Assembly: GCF_017312725.1 (NCBI RefSeq)
Contig: NZ_BOPO01000149.1
Coordinates: 1 to 64,000 of the forward strand
DNA: 64,000 bases
From: Actinocatenispora comari
GTDB lineage: Bacteria > Actinomycetota > Actinomycetes > Mycobacteriales > Micromonosporaceae
Direction: 5' to 3'
Notes under the pieces: generated by a model
The model's input: the letters and a program-made list of their open reading frames with translations, nothing else
The model's database searches: none
What the model was told of the DNA's origin: nothing
Position numbers and translations under genes: made by a program
In this document: positions 16,507-24,800 of the stretch, piece after piece
Layout of the letters: every line of letters starts with the position of its first letter
How positions within the stretch are numbered: the first letter of the stretch is position 1

Positions 16507-17340
16507 ATGGTGTGCGTTGCGGTCGGCCAGTTCTCCGCCGGTACCGACAAGGAGGCGAACCTCACCGCGCTCGCCGCGCTGACCGAGCAGGCCGCCGCGG
16601 CCGGGGCGCGGCTGGTCGCGTTCCCGGAGTACTCGATGTACGCGACGCGGGCGCTCGACGCCGGCATCCTCGACTCGGCCGAGCCGATCGACGGCCCGTT
16701 CGCGACGAAGGTCGCCGAGCTCGCCGCGCGGTACCGGATCCGGGTGCTGTACGGGATGAACGAGGCGGTGCCGGGCGAGCGCCGGGTGGCCAACACGCTG
16801 CTCGCCTTCGGGCCCGACGGTGAGCTGCTCACCAGCTACCGGAAGGTGCACCTGTTCGACGCGTTCGGCTTCGCCGAGTCCGACTGGGTGACACCCGGTG
16901 ACCCGGCCCAGCTGTGCACGTTCGACCTGGACGGGCTCCGGTTCGGCGCGATGACCTGCTACGACCTGCGGTTCCCGGAACTCGCCCGGCGGCTGACCGA
17001 GGCCGGCGCGCAGGCACTGCTGGTGCCGGCGCAGTGGGCGCCCGGCCCGCAGAAGGAGGACCACTGGCGGCTGCTGGCCCGGGCCCGCGCGGTGGAGAAC
17101 ACCGTCTACCTGCTCGCCGCCGACCAGTGTGCCCCGACCGGCGCCGGCAACAGCGTCGTCGTCGACCCGATGGGCGTACCGGTCGCGGGCGTCGCCGAGG
17201 CCGCCGGCATCGCCGTCACCGTCCTCGACGCCGAGCGGGTCGCCGCGGTACGCCGCCGGCTGCCGTCGCTGCGGCACCGCCGGTTCCGGGTCGAGCCGGG
17301 CGATCCGGCACCGCTCCCCGATGCCGGCGGCGATGCCTGA
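16507..17340 (+). CDS. Carbon-nitrogen hydrolase (nitrilase superfamily, Nit2-like)
   Basis: This 277-aa amidase has the Glu-Lys-Cys catalytic triad visible as FPEYSMYA (Glu), YRKVHLFDAFGF (Lys) and AMTCYDLRFPEL (Cys). The sequence around the triad resembles Nit1/Nit2-type omega-amidases and deaminated-glutathione amidases, which repair aberrant glutathione- or thiol-like metabolites or hydrolyse omega-amides. The stop overlaps the start region of the downstream histidine kinase gene by 8 bp, so the two may be co-transcribed although functionally unrelated. Confidence 0.88.
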   Translation: MVCVAVGQFSAGTDKEANLTALAALTEQAAAAGARLVAFPEYSMYATRALDAGILDSAEPIDGPFATKVAELAARYRIRVLYGMNEAVPGERRVANTLLAFGPDGELLTSYRKVHLFDAFGFAESDWVTPGDPAQLCTFDLDGLRFGAMTCYDLRFPELARRLTEAGAQALLVPAQWAPGPQKEDHWRLLARARAVENTVYLLAADQCAPTGAGNSVVVDPMGVPVAGVAEAAGIAVTVLDAERVAAVRRRLPSLRHRRFRVEPGDPAPLPDAGGDA

Positions 17341-18706
17341 CCCGCCGCCCCCGGACCGCGACGACCCCGCCTCCCGGACGTCCCGCGGCCGTAGGGACGC
17401 CGGTCGGGCACCCGGTGGGCCGGGCGCGCGGCTCGCCGCACGGATCTCCCGGCGGTACCCGGTGGTGGTCGCGACGCCGCTGAACGGGCTCGTCACGATG
17501 CTGATCGGCAGCGACCGGGTACCCGGCCAGCGCCGGCCACGCGCCTGGCCGCTGCTGGTCGGCGCCGTGCTCACCGTGCTGTTCGCGCTGGTCACGACCA
17601 ATCAGGTACGGGAGGAGTTCGGCGCGGCCTCGCCGCTGGCGCCGCTGGTGGGGCTGCTGCTGGCGCTGCCGATCGTGCTGCTGGTGCGCTGGCCGCTGCT
17701 GGCCTGGCGGCTGACCGTCGTGACGATGCTGGCGATGCTGCCGATCTGGCATGGCCGGGACTGGCCGGTGCAGCCGTTCCAGATCATCCTGTACCTCGCC
17801 ACGCTCGTCGCCGTGGGCCTGCGGCACAGCCGGGTCGTCCTCGCCTGGGTCTGGGCGGTCACGATGGTGCTGGTCTGGCTGCTGCTCTACCCGGTCAACG
17901 CGGACAACGCGATCGCCGCCACCGTGATCGCCACCCTGCTGGTACTCGCGGTCGGCGCGATCGGCAGCCTCGTCGCGGCGCGCCGGCAGCTGGCCGTGGA
18001 GACCCGGCGGACCGAGGCCGAGCAGCAGCGCAGCGCGGTGCTCACCGAGCGGGCCCGGATCGCCCGCGAGCTGCACGACGTCGTCGCGCACCACATGTCG
18101 CTGATCGCGGTGCAGGCCGAGACCGCCCCGTACCGGCTGACCGGGCTGCCCAGCACGGCGGACGACGAGTTCGCCGCTCTCGGCTCGGCGGCCCGGCAGG
18201 CGCTGGTGGAGATGCGCCGGATGCTCGGCGTGCTGCGCGCCGAGCAGCCCGCCGAACGCGCCCCGCAGCCGGGCCTGGCCGAGCTGCCCGCCCTGCTCGA
18301 CCAGGTACGCCGGGCCGGCGCCGAGGTCGAGCTGCGCACCGACGGGACGCCGCGGCCGGTGCCGGTCGCGGTCGACGTCTCCGGGTACCGGATCGTGCAG
18401 GAGGCGCTGTCCAACGCCCGGCGACACGCACCGGGCGCCCCGGTGACGGTACGGCTGGTGTACCGGCTGGACGCGGTGACGATCGAGGTGGTCAACACCG
18501 CGCCGGAGCACCCACCGGTCGCCGGCGATCCCGGACACGGCCTGCTCGGCATGCGGGAACGCGCCACCATGCTGGGCGGCAGCCTGTCCGCCGGCGCCAC
18601 CCCGGACGGCGGGTTCCGGGTCGCCGCGGTACTGCCCTGCGACCCGGACACCGGCGGGGAGCCGGGCACCTCGTCGACGGACGATCGGGACAGGGCAGGA
18701 TCGTGA
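17333..18706 (+). CDS. Two-component sensor histidine kinase, NarL/LuxR-linked (HisKA_3)
   Basis: This protein of up to 457 aa starts at ATG 17333 (overlapping the amidase gene) or later; the first about 50 residues are polar and weakly supported. Several membrane helices (about residues 60-220) precede the dimerisation/phosphoacceptor helix ERARIARELHDVVAHHMSLI, with the phosphorylated His in RELHDVV. A HATPase_c domain follows (YRIVQEALSNARRHAPG, GHGLLGMRERA). The kinase pairs with the LuxR-type regulator 37 bp downstream. The signal is unknown, but the poorly conserved membrane part suggests an envelope stimulus. Confidence 0.9.
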   Translation: MPDPPPPDRDDPASRTSRGRRDAGRAPGGPGARLAARISRRYPVVVATPLNGLVTMLIGSDRVPGQRRPRAWPLLVGAVLTVLFALVTTNQVREEFGAASPLAPLVGLLLALPIVLLVRWPLLAWRLTVVTMLAMLPIWHGRDWPVQPFQIILYLATLVAVGLRHSRVVLAWVWAVTMVLVWLLLYPVNADNAIAATVIATLLVLAVGAIGSLVAARRQLAVETRRTEAEQQRSAVLTERARIARELHDVVAHHMSLIAVQAETAPYRLTGLPSTADDEFAALGSAARQALVEMRRMLGVLRAEQPAERAPQPGLAELPALLDQVRRAGAEVELRTDGTPRPVPVAVDVSGYRIVQEALSNARRHAPGAPVTVRLVYRLDAVTIEVVNTAPEHPPVAGDPGHGLLGMRERATMLGGSLSAGATPDGGFRVAAVLPCDPDTGGEPGTSSTDDRDRAGS

Positions 18707-18743
18707 CCGACCCGCCGGGGCGGACGAGGGCGATGGAGGATCC

Positions 18744-19421
18744 GTGGACCAGCCGACGAAGGTGATGATCGTCGACGACCAGGCGATGGTGCGGCAGGGT
18801 TTCGGCGCCCTGCTCGCCGCGCAGCCGGACCTGGTCGTGGTCGGCGACGCCGCGGACGGCGCCGAGGCGGTACGCAAGGTCCGCGAGCTCGACCCGGACG
18901 TGGTGCTGATGGACGTCCGGATGCCGGAGCTGGACGGGCTGGAGGCGACCCGCCGGATCCTGTCCGGCGGCGCACCGGGCGCGCACGTCCCGCGCATCCT
19001 GATGCTCACCACGTTCGACCTGGACGACTACGTCTACGAGGCGCTCCGCGCCGGCGCGTCCGGCTTCCTGCTCAAGGACGCGCCCGCCGCCGACCTGATC
19101 CAGGCGGTACGGGTGATCGCCGGTGGCGACGCGCTGCTCGCCCCGTCCGTGACCCGCCGGCTGATCGCCGACTTCGCCGCCCGGCCGCGCGGCGACCGGC
19201 CCACCCCCGCCGCGCTCAACGCGCTCACCCCGCGGGAGACCGACGTGCTGCGGCTGATCGCGCGCGGCCAGTCGAACACCGAGATCGCCGAGTCGCTGGT
19301 GGTCGCCGAGCAGACGGTCAAGACGCACGTCGGCCGGATCCTCGCCAAGCTCAACCTGCGCGACCGCGCCCAGGCCATCGTCTTCGCCTACGAGTCCGGC
19401 CTGGTCTCCCCCGGCGGCTGA
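18744..19421 (+). CDS. NarL/LuxR-family response regulator
   Basis: This 225-aa regulator has a receiver domain (acidic pair D11-D12, phosphoacceptor D57 in VVLMDVRMPELDG, conserved Lys in LLKDAP) and a LuxR-type HTH at about 160-220 (LTPRETDVLRLIARGQSN). The start is GTG 18744, with GGAGGA just upstream at slightly short spacing. It is the partner of the upstream kinase. The last 34 bp overlap the 3' end of a convergent histidine kinase gene. Confidence 0.93.
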   Translation: MDQPTKVMIVDDQAMVRQGFGALLAAQPDLVVVGDAADGAEAVRKVRELDPDVVLMDVRMPELDGLEATRRILSGGAPGAHVPRILMLTTFDLDDYVYEALRAGASGFLLKDAPAADLIQAVRVIAGGDALLAPSVTRRLIADFAARPRGDRPTPAALNALTPRETDVLRLIARGQSNTEIAESLVVAEQTVKTHVGRILAKLNLRDRAQAIVFAYESGLVSPGG

Positions 19422-20935
19422 ACGCCCCGGATCGGCAGGGTCAGGCGGATCTCGACGCCCCGGCCGGGAGCGGTGTCGAGGGTGACGGTCCCCCGGTGCG
19501 CCTCGACGATGGCGCCGACGATGGCGAGGCCGAGGCCCGCACCACCACCGGACGCCGCCCGCGCCGGCTCGGCCCGGAAGAACCGTTCGAACGCGCGGTC
19601 CGCCAGCTCCGGCGCCATCCCCGGCCCGTCGTCGGCCACCGACAGCACGGCGGTACCCGCCTCGGCACCGCTGCCGCGGCCGACCCCGACCCGGATCGAG
19701 GTACCCGCCGGGGTGTGCTTGACCGCGTTGCCGACCAGGTTCGCGACCACCTGGCGGAGCCGTTCCGCGTCGCCGATCACCTCGATCGGCCCGGGCTCCT
19801 CGGCCCCCGTACCGGCGCGGCCGCCGGGGCCGAGCGCGACCAGTTCGACCGGGTGGTCCGGGTTGAGGGTGTCGGTGTCCAGCACGACGTCGGCGGCGAG
19901 GCTGGTCAGGTCGACCGGGTCGGCGGCCAGCGGGCGCCGCTGGTCCAGGTGCGCGAGCAGCAGCAGGTCGTCGACCAGGCCACCCATCCGGCGGGCCTGG
20001 TCCTCGATCCGGCCGACGATCCGGTCCGCCTCCTCGGCCGGCATCCGGTCGCGCTGCTGCCGGTACAGCTCGGCGTAGCCGCGGATCGTGGTGATCGGCG
20101 TGCGCAGCTCGTGCGAGGCGTCCGCGGCGAACCGGCGCATCTGCGCCTCGGACCGGCGTGCCGCCGCCTCGGACGCGGCCCGGTCGGCGAGCGCGGTCGC
20201 GATCCGCGCCAGCATCCCGTTCACCGCGGTCGCGAGCCGGCCCACCTCGGTCCGGTTGCCGTGGTCGGGTACCCGGACCGACAGCTCACCGGCCGCGATG
20301 CGCTGCGCGGTGGTCTGGATGCTGCGCACCGGATGCAGGCTGAGCCGCACCAGCCAGAAGCAGGCCACCGCGAGCGCCGCCAGTACGGCCAGGCCGGCGC
20401 TCAGGTTGATCAGCGCGAGCTGCCGAACCGTGGCGTCGACCTCGGCGAGGCTCTCCGCCACCACCACGTGCCCGCCCGCCGGCTGCCGCACCGGGCGTAC
20501 CAGCAGCAGCCAGCGGGACCGGCCGGTGCCGTCCACCGAGAACGGCCGCAACAGCGGTACCGGCCGGGCGCCGGTCAGGTCCGGCAGTTCGGGCCGCTCG
20601 TCGGTCAGCGCCGGGTCGCTGTGCTCCAGCACCCGCCCGCCCGGCCCGATCAGGTACGCGCCGAACGCCGACGGCACGCCGTGCGCGGACGGCGGGACGC
20701 CGCGGCCGTTCGCGACCAGCGCGCGCTCCGCCCGCGGCGCGGCGAGCCGCAGCTCGTCCCCGGTCTTCGCGACGAGGTGCCGGCGCAGCAACGTGGTCCC
20801 GGCGTACCCGGTGACCCCGAGCGCGATCGCCACCAGCACCAGCACGCCGCACACCAGCCGCAACCACAACGGCACCCGGCGGTCCAGCCGGCCGAACACC
20901 GACGACCGCCCCCCGGGTACCGGCGGGTTCGTCAC
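19388..20935 (-). CDS. Two-component sensor histidine kinase (OmpR-linked, HAMP)
   Basis: This 515-aa kinase has a first membrane helix at about 24-44, an extracytoplasmic sensor loop, a second helix at about 175-200, a HAMP linker and a HisKA domain with phosphorylated His in AADASHELRTPITTI. HATPase_c boxes follow (NLVGNAVKHTPAG, DDGPGMAPEL, GAGLGLAIV). The layout resembles actinobacterial TcrY/PrrB-type kinases. GTG 20935 overlaps the upstream response-regulator stop by 4 bp (GTGA), which fixes the start and pairs the two. Confidence 0.93.
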   Translation of the reverse strand: MTNPPVPGGRSSVFGRLDRRVPLWLRLVCGVLVLVAIALGVTGYAGTTLLRRHLVAKTGDELRLAAPRAERALVANGRGVPPSAHGVPSAFGAYLIGPGGRVLEHSDPALTDERPELPDLTGARPVPLLRPFSVDGTGRSRWLLLVRPVRQPAGGHVVVAESLAEVDATVRQLALINLSAGLAVLAALAVACFWLVRLSLHPVRSIQTTAQRIAAGELSVRVPDHGNRTEVGRLATAVNGMLARIATALADRAASEAAARRSEAQMRRFAADASHELRTPITTIRGYAELYRQQRDRMPAEEADRIVGRIEDQARRMGGLVDDLLLLAHLDQRRPLAADPVDLTSLAADVVLDTDTLNPDHPVELVALGPGGRAGTGAEEPGPIEVIGDAERLRQVVANLVGNAVKHTPAGTSIRVGVGRGSGAEAGTAVLSVADDGPGMAPELADRAFERFFRAEPARAASGGGAGLGLAIVGAIVEAHRGTVTLDTAPGRGVEIRLTLPIRGVQPPGETRPDS

Positions 20936-21636
20936 CCGCGGGGCGCCCGCAGGACGTACCCGATGCCGCGCAGGGTGTGGATCAGCTTCGGCTGCACGGT
21001 GTCCACCTTGCGCCGCACGTACGACACGTACAGCTCGACGACGTTCGTCTCGCCGCTGTAGTCGTACTGCCAGACGTGGTTGCGGATCTGCGCCTTGGAG
21101 ACGACCCGGCCGGCGTTGACCATCAGGTAGTGCAGCAGCCGGAACTCGGTGGCGGACAGGTGCACCGCGGTGCCGTCGCGCCACACCTCGTGGCTGTCCT
21201 CGTCCAGTTCCAGGTCGGCGACGACCAGCCGGGAGGTGGCCGGCGCGTCCGGCGACGCGCGGCGCAGCACCGCCCGGATCCGGGCGACCAGCTCGTCCAG
21301 ACTGAACGGCTTGGTCAGGTAGTCGTCGCCCATCGCCAGGCCGCGCAGCTTGTCCTCGGTCTCGCCGCGCGCGGTCAGGAACACCACCGCCGGCCGCTGC
21401 CCCGCGGTACCGAGTTGCTTGAGCACATCGAAGCCGTCCATGTCGGGCAGCATCACGTCGAGCACGATCAGGTTCGGCCGGAACCGGGCCGCGGCCCGGA
21501 CCGCCTCGGCGCCGGTGTCGGCGGTCGCGATCTCGAATCCGGAGAACCCGAGGCTGCGGGCGAGCAGCTCGCGGATGTCGCGTTCGTCCTCGACGACCAG
21601 GATCCGTTCGGCCGCCAGCCGCTCCGGTTCGCTCAC
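20932..21636 (-). CDS. OmpR-family response regulator
   Basis: This 234-aa regulator has a receiver domain (phosphoacceptor Asp in LIVLDVMLPDMDG, Lys in YLTKPFSL) and a winged-helix effector domain (LSATEFRLLHYLMVNAGRVVSK, shown here as LSATEFRLLHYL plus MVNAGRVVSK, then YVSYVRRKVD and IHTLRGIGYVLR). GTG 21636 (VSEPERLAAERILVVEDE) is preferred over GTG 21657. It is encoded just ahead of its kinase, with coupled translation. The gene divergent from it encodes the 13-residue-repeat protein, a possible regulon member by position only. Confidence 0.92.
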   Translation of the reverse strand: MSEPERLAAERILVVEDERDIRELLARSLGFSGFEIATADTGAEAVRAAARFRPNLIVLDVMLPDMDGFDVLKQLGTAGQRPAVVFLTARGETEDKLRGLAMGDDYLTKPFSLDELVARIRAVLRRASPDAPATSRLVVADLELDEDSHEVWRDGTAVHLSATEFRLLHYLMVNAGRVVSKAQIRNHVWQYDYSGETNVVELYVSYVRRKVDTVQPKLIHTLRGIGYVLRAPRG

Positions 21637-21876
21637 GGCGTCACCGGGCCGGCACACACGTCGTCCACCATTCGCACATGGTCGAGTCCCGTTCTAGCAG
21701 TTCGATGGGCGCTACCTGGCCGGTTCCTATGAACGTCGATTCGGTCGATACACCGCGAACCGCCCGATGGTGGCCAACCGGCCCTGGCTTCGTGGCATGG
21801 ATGGGGGAGACGTCGACCCGGATCCCGCCCATAAGCTGAGCGCAACACAGGGGATGCTCCGGGAGGGAACGACATC

Positions 21877-22404
21877 ATGAGCGACGACGGCTACGACACC
21901 TCGGTCGACGTGGACGGCAACGGCACCTGGGACGACCACTGGACCGAGTCCGACGGCCACGGTGGGCACTACGTGTACGCCGACATGAACGGCGACGGTC
22001 AAGCCGACTTCATCGGCCATGACGAGGACTCGAACGGGACCATCGACGCCGCCGAGTACGACAACAACCACGACGGCTACTTCGAGCAGCACACCGGCGA
22101 CACCAACGGCGACGGCTGGCAGAACACCGAGGTGTCCGACAACAACAAGGACGGCACCGTCGACGAGGCGGGCCAGGACACCAACCAGGACGGCCACTTC
22201 GACGAGAAGGTGTACGACCACAACGAGGACGGCAAGGTCGACGAGGTCGTGCTGGACCGCAACCTGGACGGCAGCGACGACTACGACGCCAAGGACGTCA
22301 ACTACAACGGCACCGAGGACACGGTGACCACCGACTCGGACTTCAACGGCAACTACGACACGGTGCACTACACCAGCAACGAGGCGAACCCGTTCGCCAG
22401 CTGA
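21877..22404 (+). CDS. Acidic protein of 13-residue Ca-loop-like tandem repeats
   Basis: This 175-aa protein is very rich in Asp, Asn and Gly. Consensus D-x-N-x-D-G-x-x-D loops begin at residues 36, 49, 62, 75, 88, 101, 114, 127, 140 and 153, an exact 13-residue period over ten units; a related loop begins at D11. The loop resembles EF-hand, dockerin and thrombospondin type 3 calcium-binding loops, but without the intervening helices. There is no signal peptide or membrane segment. GGGAGGG precedes the ATG at normal spacing. It is probably a calcium-binding or calcium-folded protein (inference), followed by its own strong terminator. Confidence 0.85.
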   Translation: MSDDGYDTSVDVDGNGTWDDHWTESDGHGGHYVYADMNGDGQADFIGHDEDSNGTIDAAEYDNNHDGYFEQHTGDTNGDGWQNTEVSDNNKDGTVDEAGQDTNQDGHFDEKVYDHNEDGKVDEVVLDRNLDGSDDYDAKDVNYNGTEDTVTTDSDFNGNYDTVHYTSNEANPFAS

Positions 22405-22418
22405 CCGTGCCGACGCCG

Positions 22419-22450
22419 GCGCCCCGCTCCGACCAGGAGCGGGGCGCTTT
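22419..22450 (+). terminator. Rho-independent terminator
   Basis: A perfect 12-bp stem, GCGCCCCGCTCC with GGAGCGGGGCGC, has a 5-nt loop and is followed by TTT. It starts 15 bp after the stop of the repeat protein. This is the most classical intrinsic terminator in the window and shows that the small gene is a single transcription unit. Confidence 0.88.
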
Positions 22451-22503
22451 CGTGCGCGGCGGTCGACGGCCGACCGTGGCCGGTGGCCGGCCGGGTTCGC
22501 CGG

Positions 22504-22929
22504 TCAGCGGCCGACGCGCAGCATCAGCCGGAACTTGCCGATCTGGATCTCGTCGCCGTCCTCCAGCGCGACCGACTCGATCCGCTCCTGGTTCACGTAC
22601 GTCCCGTTGAGACTGCCGAGGTCGGCGACCGTGTACGAGCCGTCCGCGATGCGCAGTTGCGCGTGTCGGCGCGACACCGTCACGTCCTCCAGCCGGATGT
22701 CGGAATCGGGATGCCGGCCGATCGTCACCGTCGGCCCGGCCACCGGGTACCGGGTGCCGAGGCCCGGGCCGCGCACCGTGACCAGCAGCGCGGTACCGGC
22801 CGGCGGTCGGTCGGTGTCGGCCGGCGCCGTGGCCTCGCCCGGCAACGTCGTGCGCTCCAGCCGGGTCGTCGCGTCCAGCGGCCGTAGCCCGTCGTCCAGC
22901 TCCGGGTGCCGTTGCAGGCCTTCACTCAT
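22504..22929 (-). CDS. FHA-domain protein
   Basis: This 141-aa soluble protein has a disordered N-terminal 45 residues containing threonines (ATTRLERTTLPG) and a C-terminal forkhead-associated domain: TIGRHPDSDIRL, VSRRHAQL and LGSLNGTYVN are the phosphothreonine-binding loops. The TT-containing N-terminus resembles GarA/FhaB-type proteins, in which Ser/Thr kinases phosphorylate a threonine that the FHA domain then binds. No kinase gene is in the window. It is divergent from the diguanylate cyclase gene. Confidence 0.88.
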   Translation of the reverse strand: MSEGLQRHPELDDGLRPLDATTRLERTTLPGEATAPADTDRPPAGTALLVTVRGPGLGTRYPVAGPTVTIGRHPDSDIRLEDVTVSRRHAQLRIADGSYTVADLGSLNGTYVNQERIESVALEDGDEIQIGKFRLMLRVGR

Positions 22930-23380
22930 GCCATACCTCCCGAGCCGTCATCGGAGGCCGACCGGTCGGGAGCGACGGTCAGCCGGGGCCGAGTCCCCCC
23001 AACCCGTCGCCGCGATCCCACTCTAGGACCCGCCCTTGGGCCCCGCACGCCGGCTGTGTTCGCCCCGGTCCCGAGGGTCACCATTGACCCGGACCGCGCC
23101 TGACGGGCATCGCCGAGCTCCCCCGCGTGCCCGGCCCCGTCGGCCTCTCCAGCCAAGCCTGACAAACAACCGGGAGATCGCGCAATGCCCGGGTGTGGCG
23201 AACCGTGCATCCGGCCGACAACAGCTTGCACGATGCGAGGTGCGGCGATACCGCTGACGAGCACGCCAAACGAACCGGCGCCACACGCCGGAAGGGACAT
23301 GACGCGCTGGCGTTCGCATGCGACGATCTGGACCCGGAACCATCGAACCGCGCATCGCCACGGTGCGTGGCGGGAGGGGT
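22930..23380. other. 451-bp gene-free stretch between FHA and diguanylate cyclase genes
   Basis: This divergent intergenic region must contain both promoters. Its base composition is less GC-biased than the flanking genes around 23160-23330. I looked for c-di-GMP and c-di-AMP riboswitch motifs on both strands and recognised none. No small gene with a convincing ribosome-binding site was found. Confidence 0.5.
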
Positions 23381-24709
23381 GTGTTCGCCACGGCGACGAA
23401 TCGGGTGCAGGTACGGCAGCGCGGCATCCGCGGCTGGGCGATCTGGTCCGCCCCGCGGCCGGCACGGGCGATGGCACTCACCGTGGATGCGGTCGCCCTG
23501 ATCCTCGGCGTGGCGGCGATCGCGTTCCGGCTCGACCGGCCGCAGATCGTGCTGGCGCCGCTGCTGATCTGCGCCGCCGTCGCGATCGAGGGTGCCCGCC
23601 GGGTCGAACGGGCCCGCCACTCCACCGGAACCCTGCACAAGGACCTGCAGAGCGCCTGGTCGCTCGCGGCCGCGCTGCTGCTGCCCGCCGGTGTCGCGGT
23701 CGTCGCCGCGGTCGCCATGTACGCGTGGTGGCGGTTCCGGGCCGGCCGGTGCCGCCCGTTCGCCTGGGTGTTCAGCTGCTCGATGACGCTGCTCGCGGTG
23801 CTCGCCGCCGGCACCGTGTACCGGATCACCGAGTCCGGGCTGCACGACGTGCCGGCGATCGGCGGGCTGTCCAGCACGCTCGGCGTGCTCGCCGCGGCGG
23901 TGGCGTACGAGATCGTCGACGTGGCGCTGTGCGGCGCGCTGATCCTGCTGCTGTCACCCGGTACCAGCAGGGTCGAGGCGTTCGGCGACCGCACCACCGC
24001 GGCGATCGACGCGGCCGCCCTCACGTTCGGCGGCCTGGTCTCGATCCTCGCGCTGTACGAGCCGTGGGCGATGCTGCTCGCGCTGCCCGGGGTGGTGCTG
24101 CTGCAACGGGTGCTGCTGGTCGACCAGCTCGCCGCCGAGGCCCGCACGGACACCAAGACCGGGCTGTCGGTCGCCGGCTGGTGGCACGAGCGCGCCAGCG
24201 CCGAACTCGCCGTGGCCCAGGCCCGCGGTACCAGCCTGGCGATCCTGGTCGCCGACCTGGACCACTTCAAGCGGATCAACGACGCGTACGGCCACCTGGT
24301 CGGCGACGAGGTGTTGCGCGCGGTGGGCGACGCGTTCGCCGCCGGGGTGCGGGGCAAGGATCTGGCCGGCCGGTTCGGCGGCGAGGAGTTCGTGCTCGCG
24401 TTGCCGGACACCGACGCGGACCGGGCCGCCGCGGTCGCCGAGCGGCTGCGCGGCCGGATCGCCACGCTGCAGGTGCCGAGCCGGGTCGAGGTGCCGGACG
24501 CCGAGCCGGTGCGCGGGCTGACCGTCTCCATCGGTGCCGCCGTGTATCCGGACCATGCGGACACCCTCGACTCGCTGCTGCGGGTCGCCGACACCGCGCT
24601 GTACGCGGCGAAGGCGGCGGGGCGCAACCGGATCTCGGTGGCCGGTTCCCCGGCGGTCGGCCCCACCAGCCGGGGCGCCGACACACCGGTCGACAGCGAC
24701 GCGAGCTGA
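23381..24709 (+). CDS. Membrane-bound diguanylate cyclase (GGDEF domain)
   Basis: This protein of about 442 aa has an N-terminal GWAIWSAPRPARAMAL juxtamembrane motif, six or so hydrophobic helices (about 30-250) and a C-terminal GGDEF domain. The active-site loop is intact as GGEEF (333-337), and an RGKD inhibitory site (324-327) lies five residues before it, so the enzyme should make cyclic di-GMP and be product-inhibited. The metal-binding ADLDHFKRINDAYGH motif is intact. No EAL domain is present. The exact start (GTG 23381 or slightly upstream) is uncertain because no well-spaced ribosome-binding site is visible. Confidence 0.9.
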   Translation: MFATATNRVQVRQRGIRGWAIWSAPRPARAMALTVDAVALILGVAAIAFRLDRPQIVLAPLLICAAVAIEGARRVERARHSTGTLHKDLQSAWSLAAALLLPAGVAVVAAVAMYAWWRFRAGRCRPFAWVFSCSMTLLAVLAAGTVYRITESGLHDVPAIGGLSSTLGVLAAAVAYEIVDVALCGALILLLSPGTSRVEAFGDRTTAAIDAAALTFGGLVSILALYEPWAMLLALPGVVLLQRVLLVDQLAAEARTDTKTGLSVAGWWHERASAELAVAQARGTSLAILVADLDHFKRINDAYGHLVGDEVLRAVGDAFAAGVRGKDLAGRFGGEEFVLALPDTDADRAAAVAERLRGRIATLQVPSRVEVPDAEPVRGLTVSIGAAVYPDHADTLDSLLRVADTALYAAKAAGRNRISVAGSPAVGPTSRGADTPVDSDAS

Positions 24710-24800
24710 GCGCCCTGGCTCGACCCGGGCGGATGCTGCCACACCTGCTCGATCTGGCGGGGCCTGAGCACGCCGGCACGCCCGGCCGGCTCCGACCGCG

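Noticed and set aside
22021-22327. Open frames over the 13-residue repeat gene in other frames and strands
   Set aside because: They are low-complexity Thr/Arg or Val-rich translations produced by the 39-bp DNA periodicity of the real gene.
23040-23330. c-di-GMP or c-di-AMP riboswitch ahead of the diguanylate cyclase
   Set aside because: I compared both strands with the GEMM and ydaO consensus motifs and saw none of the conserved core sequences. A covariance-model search would settle it.
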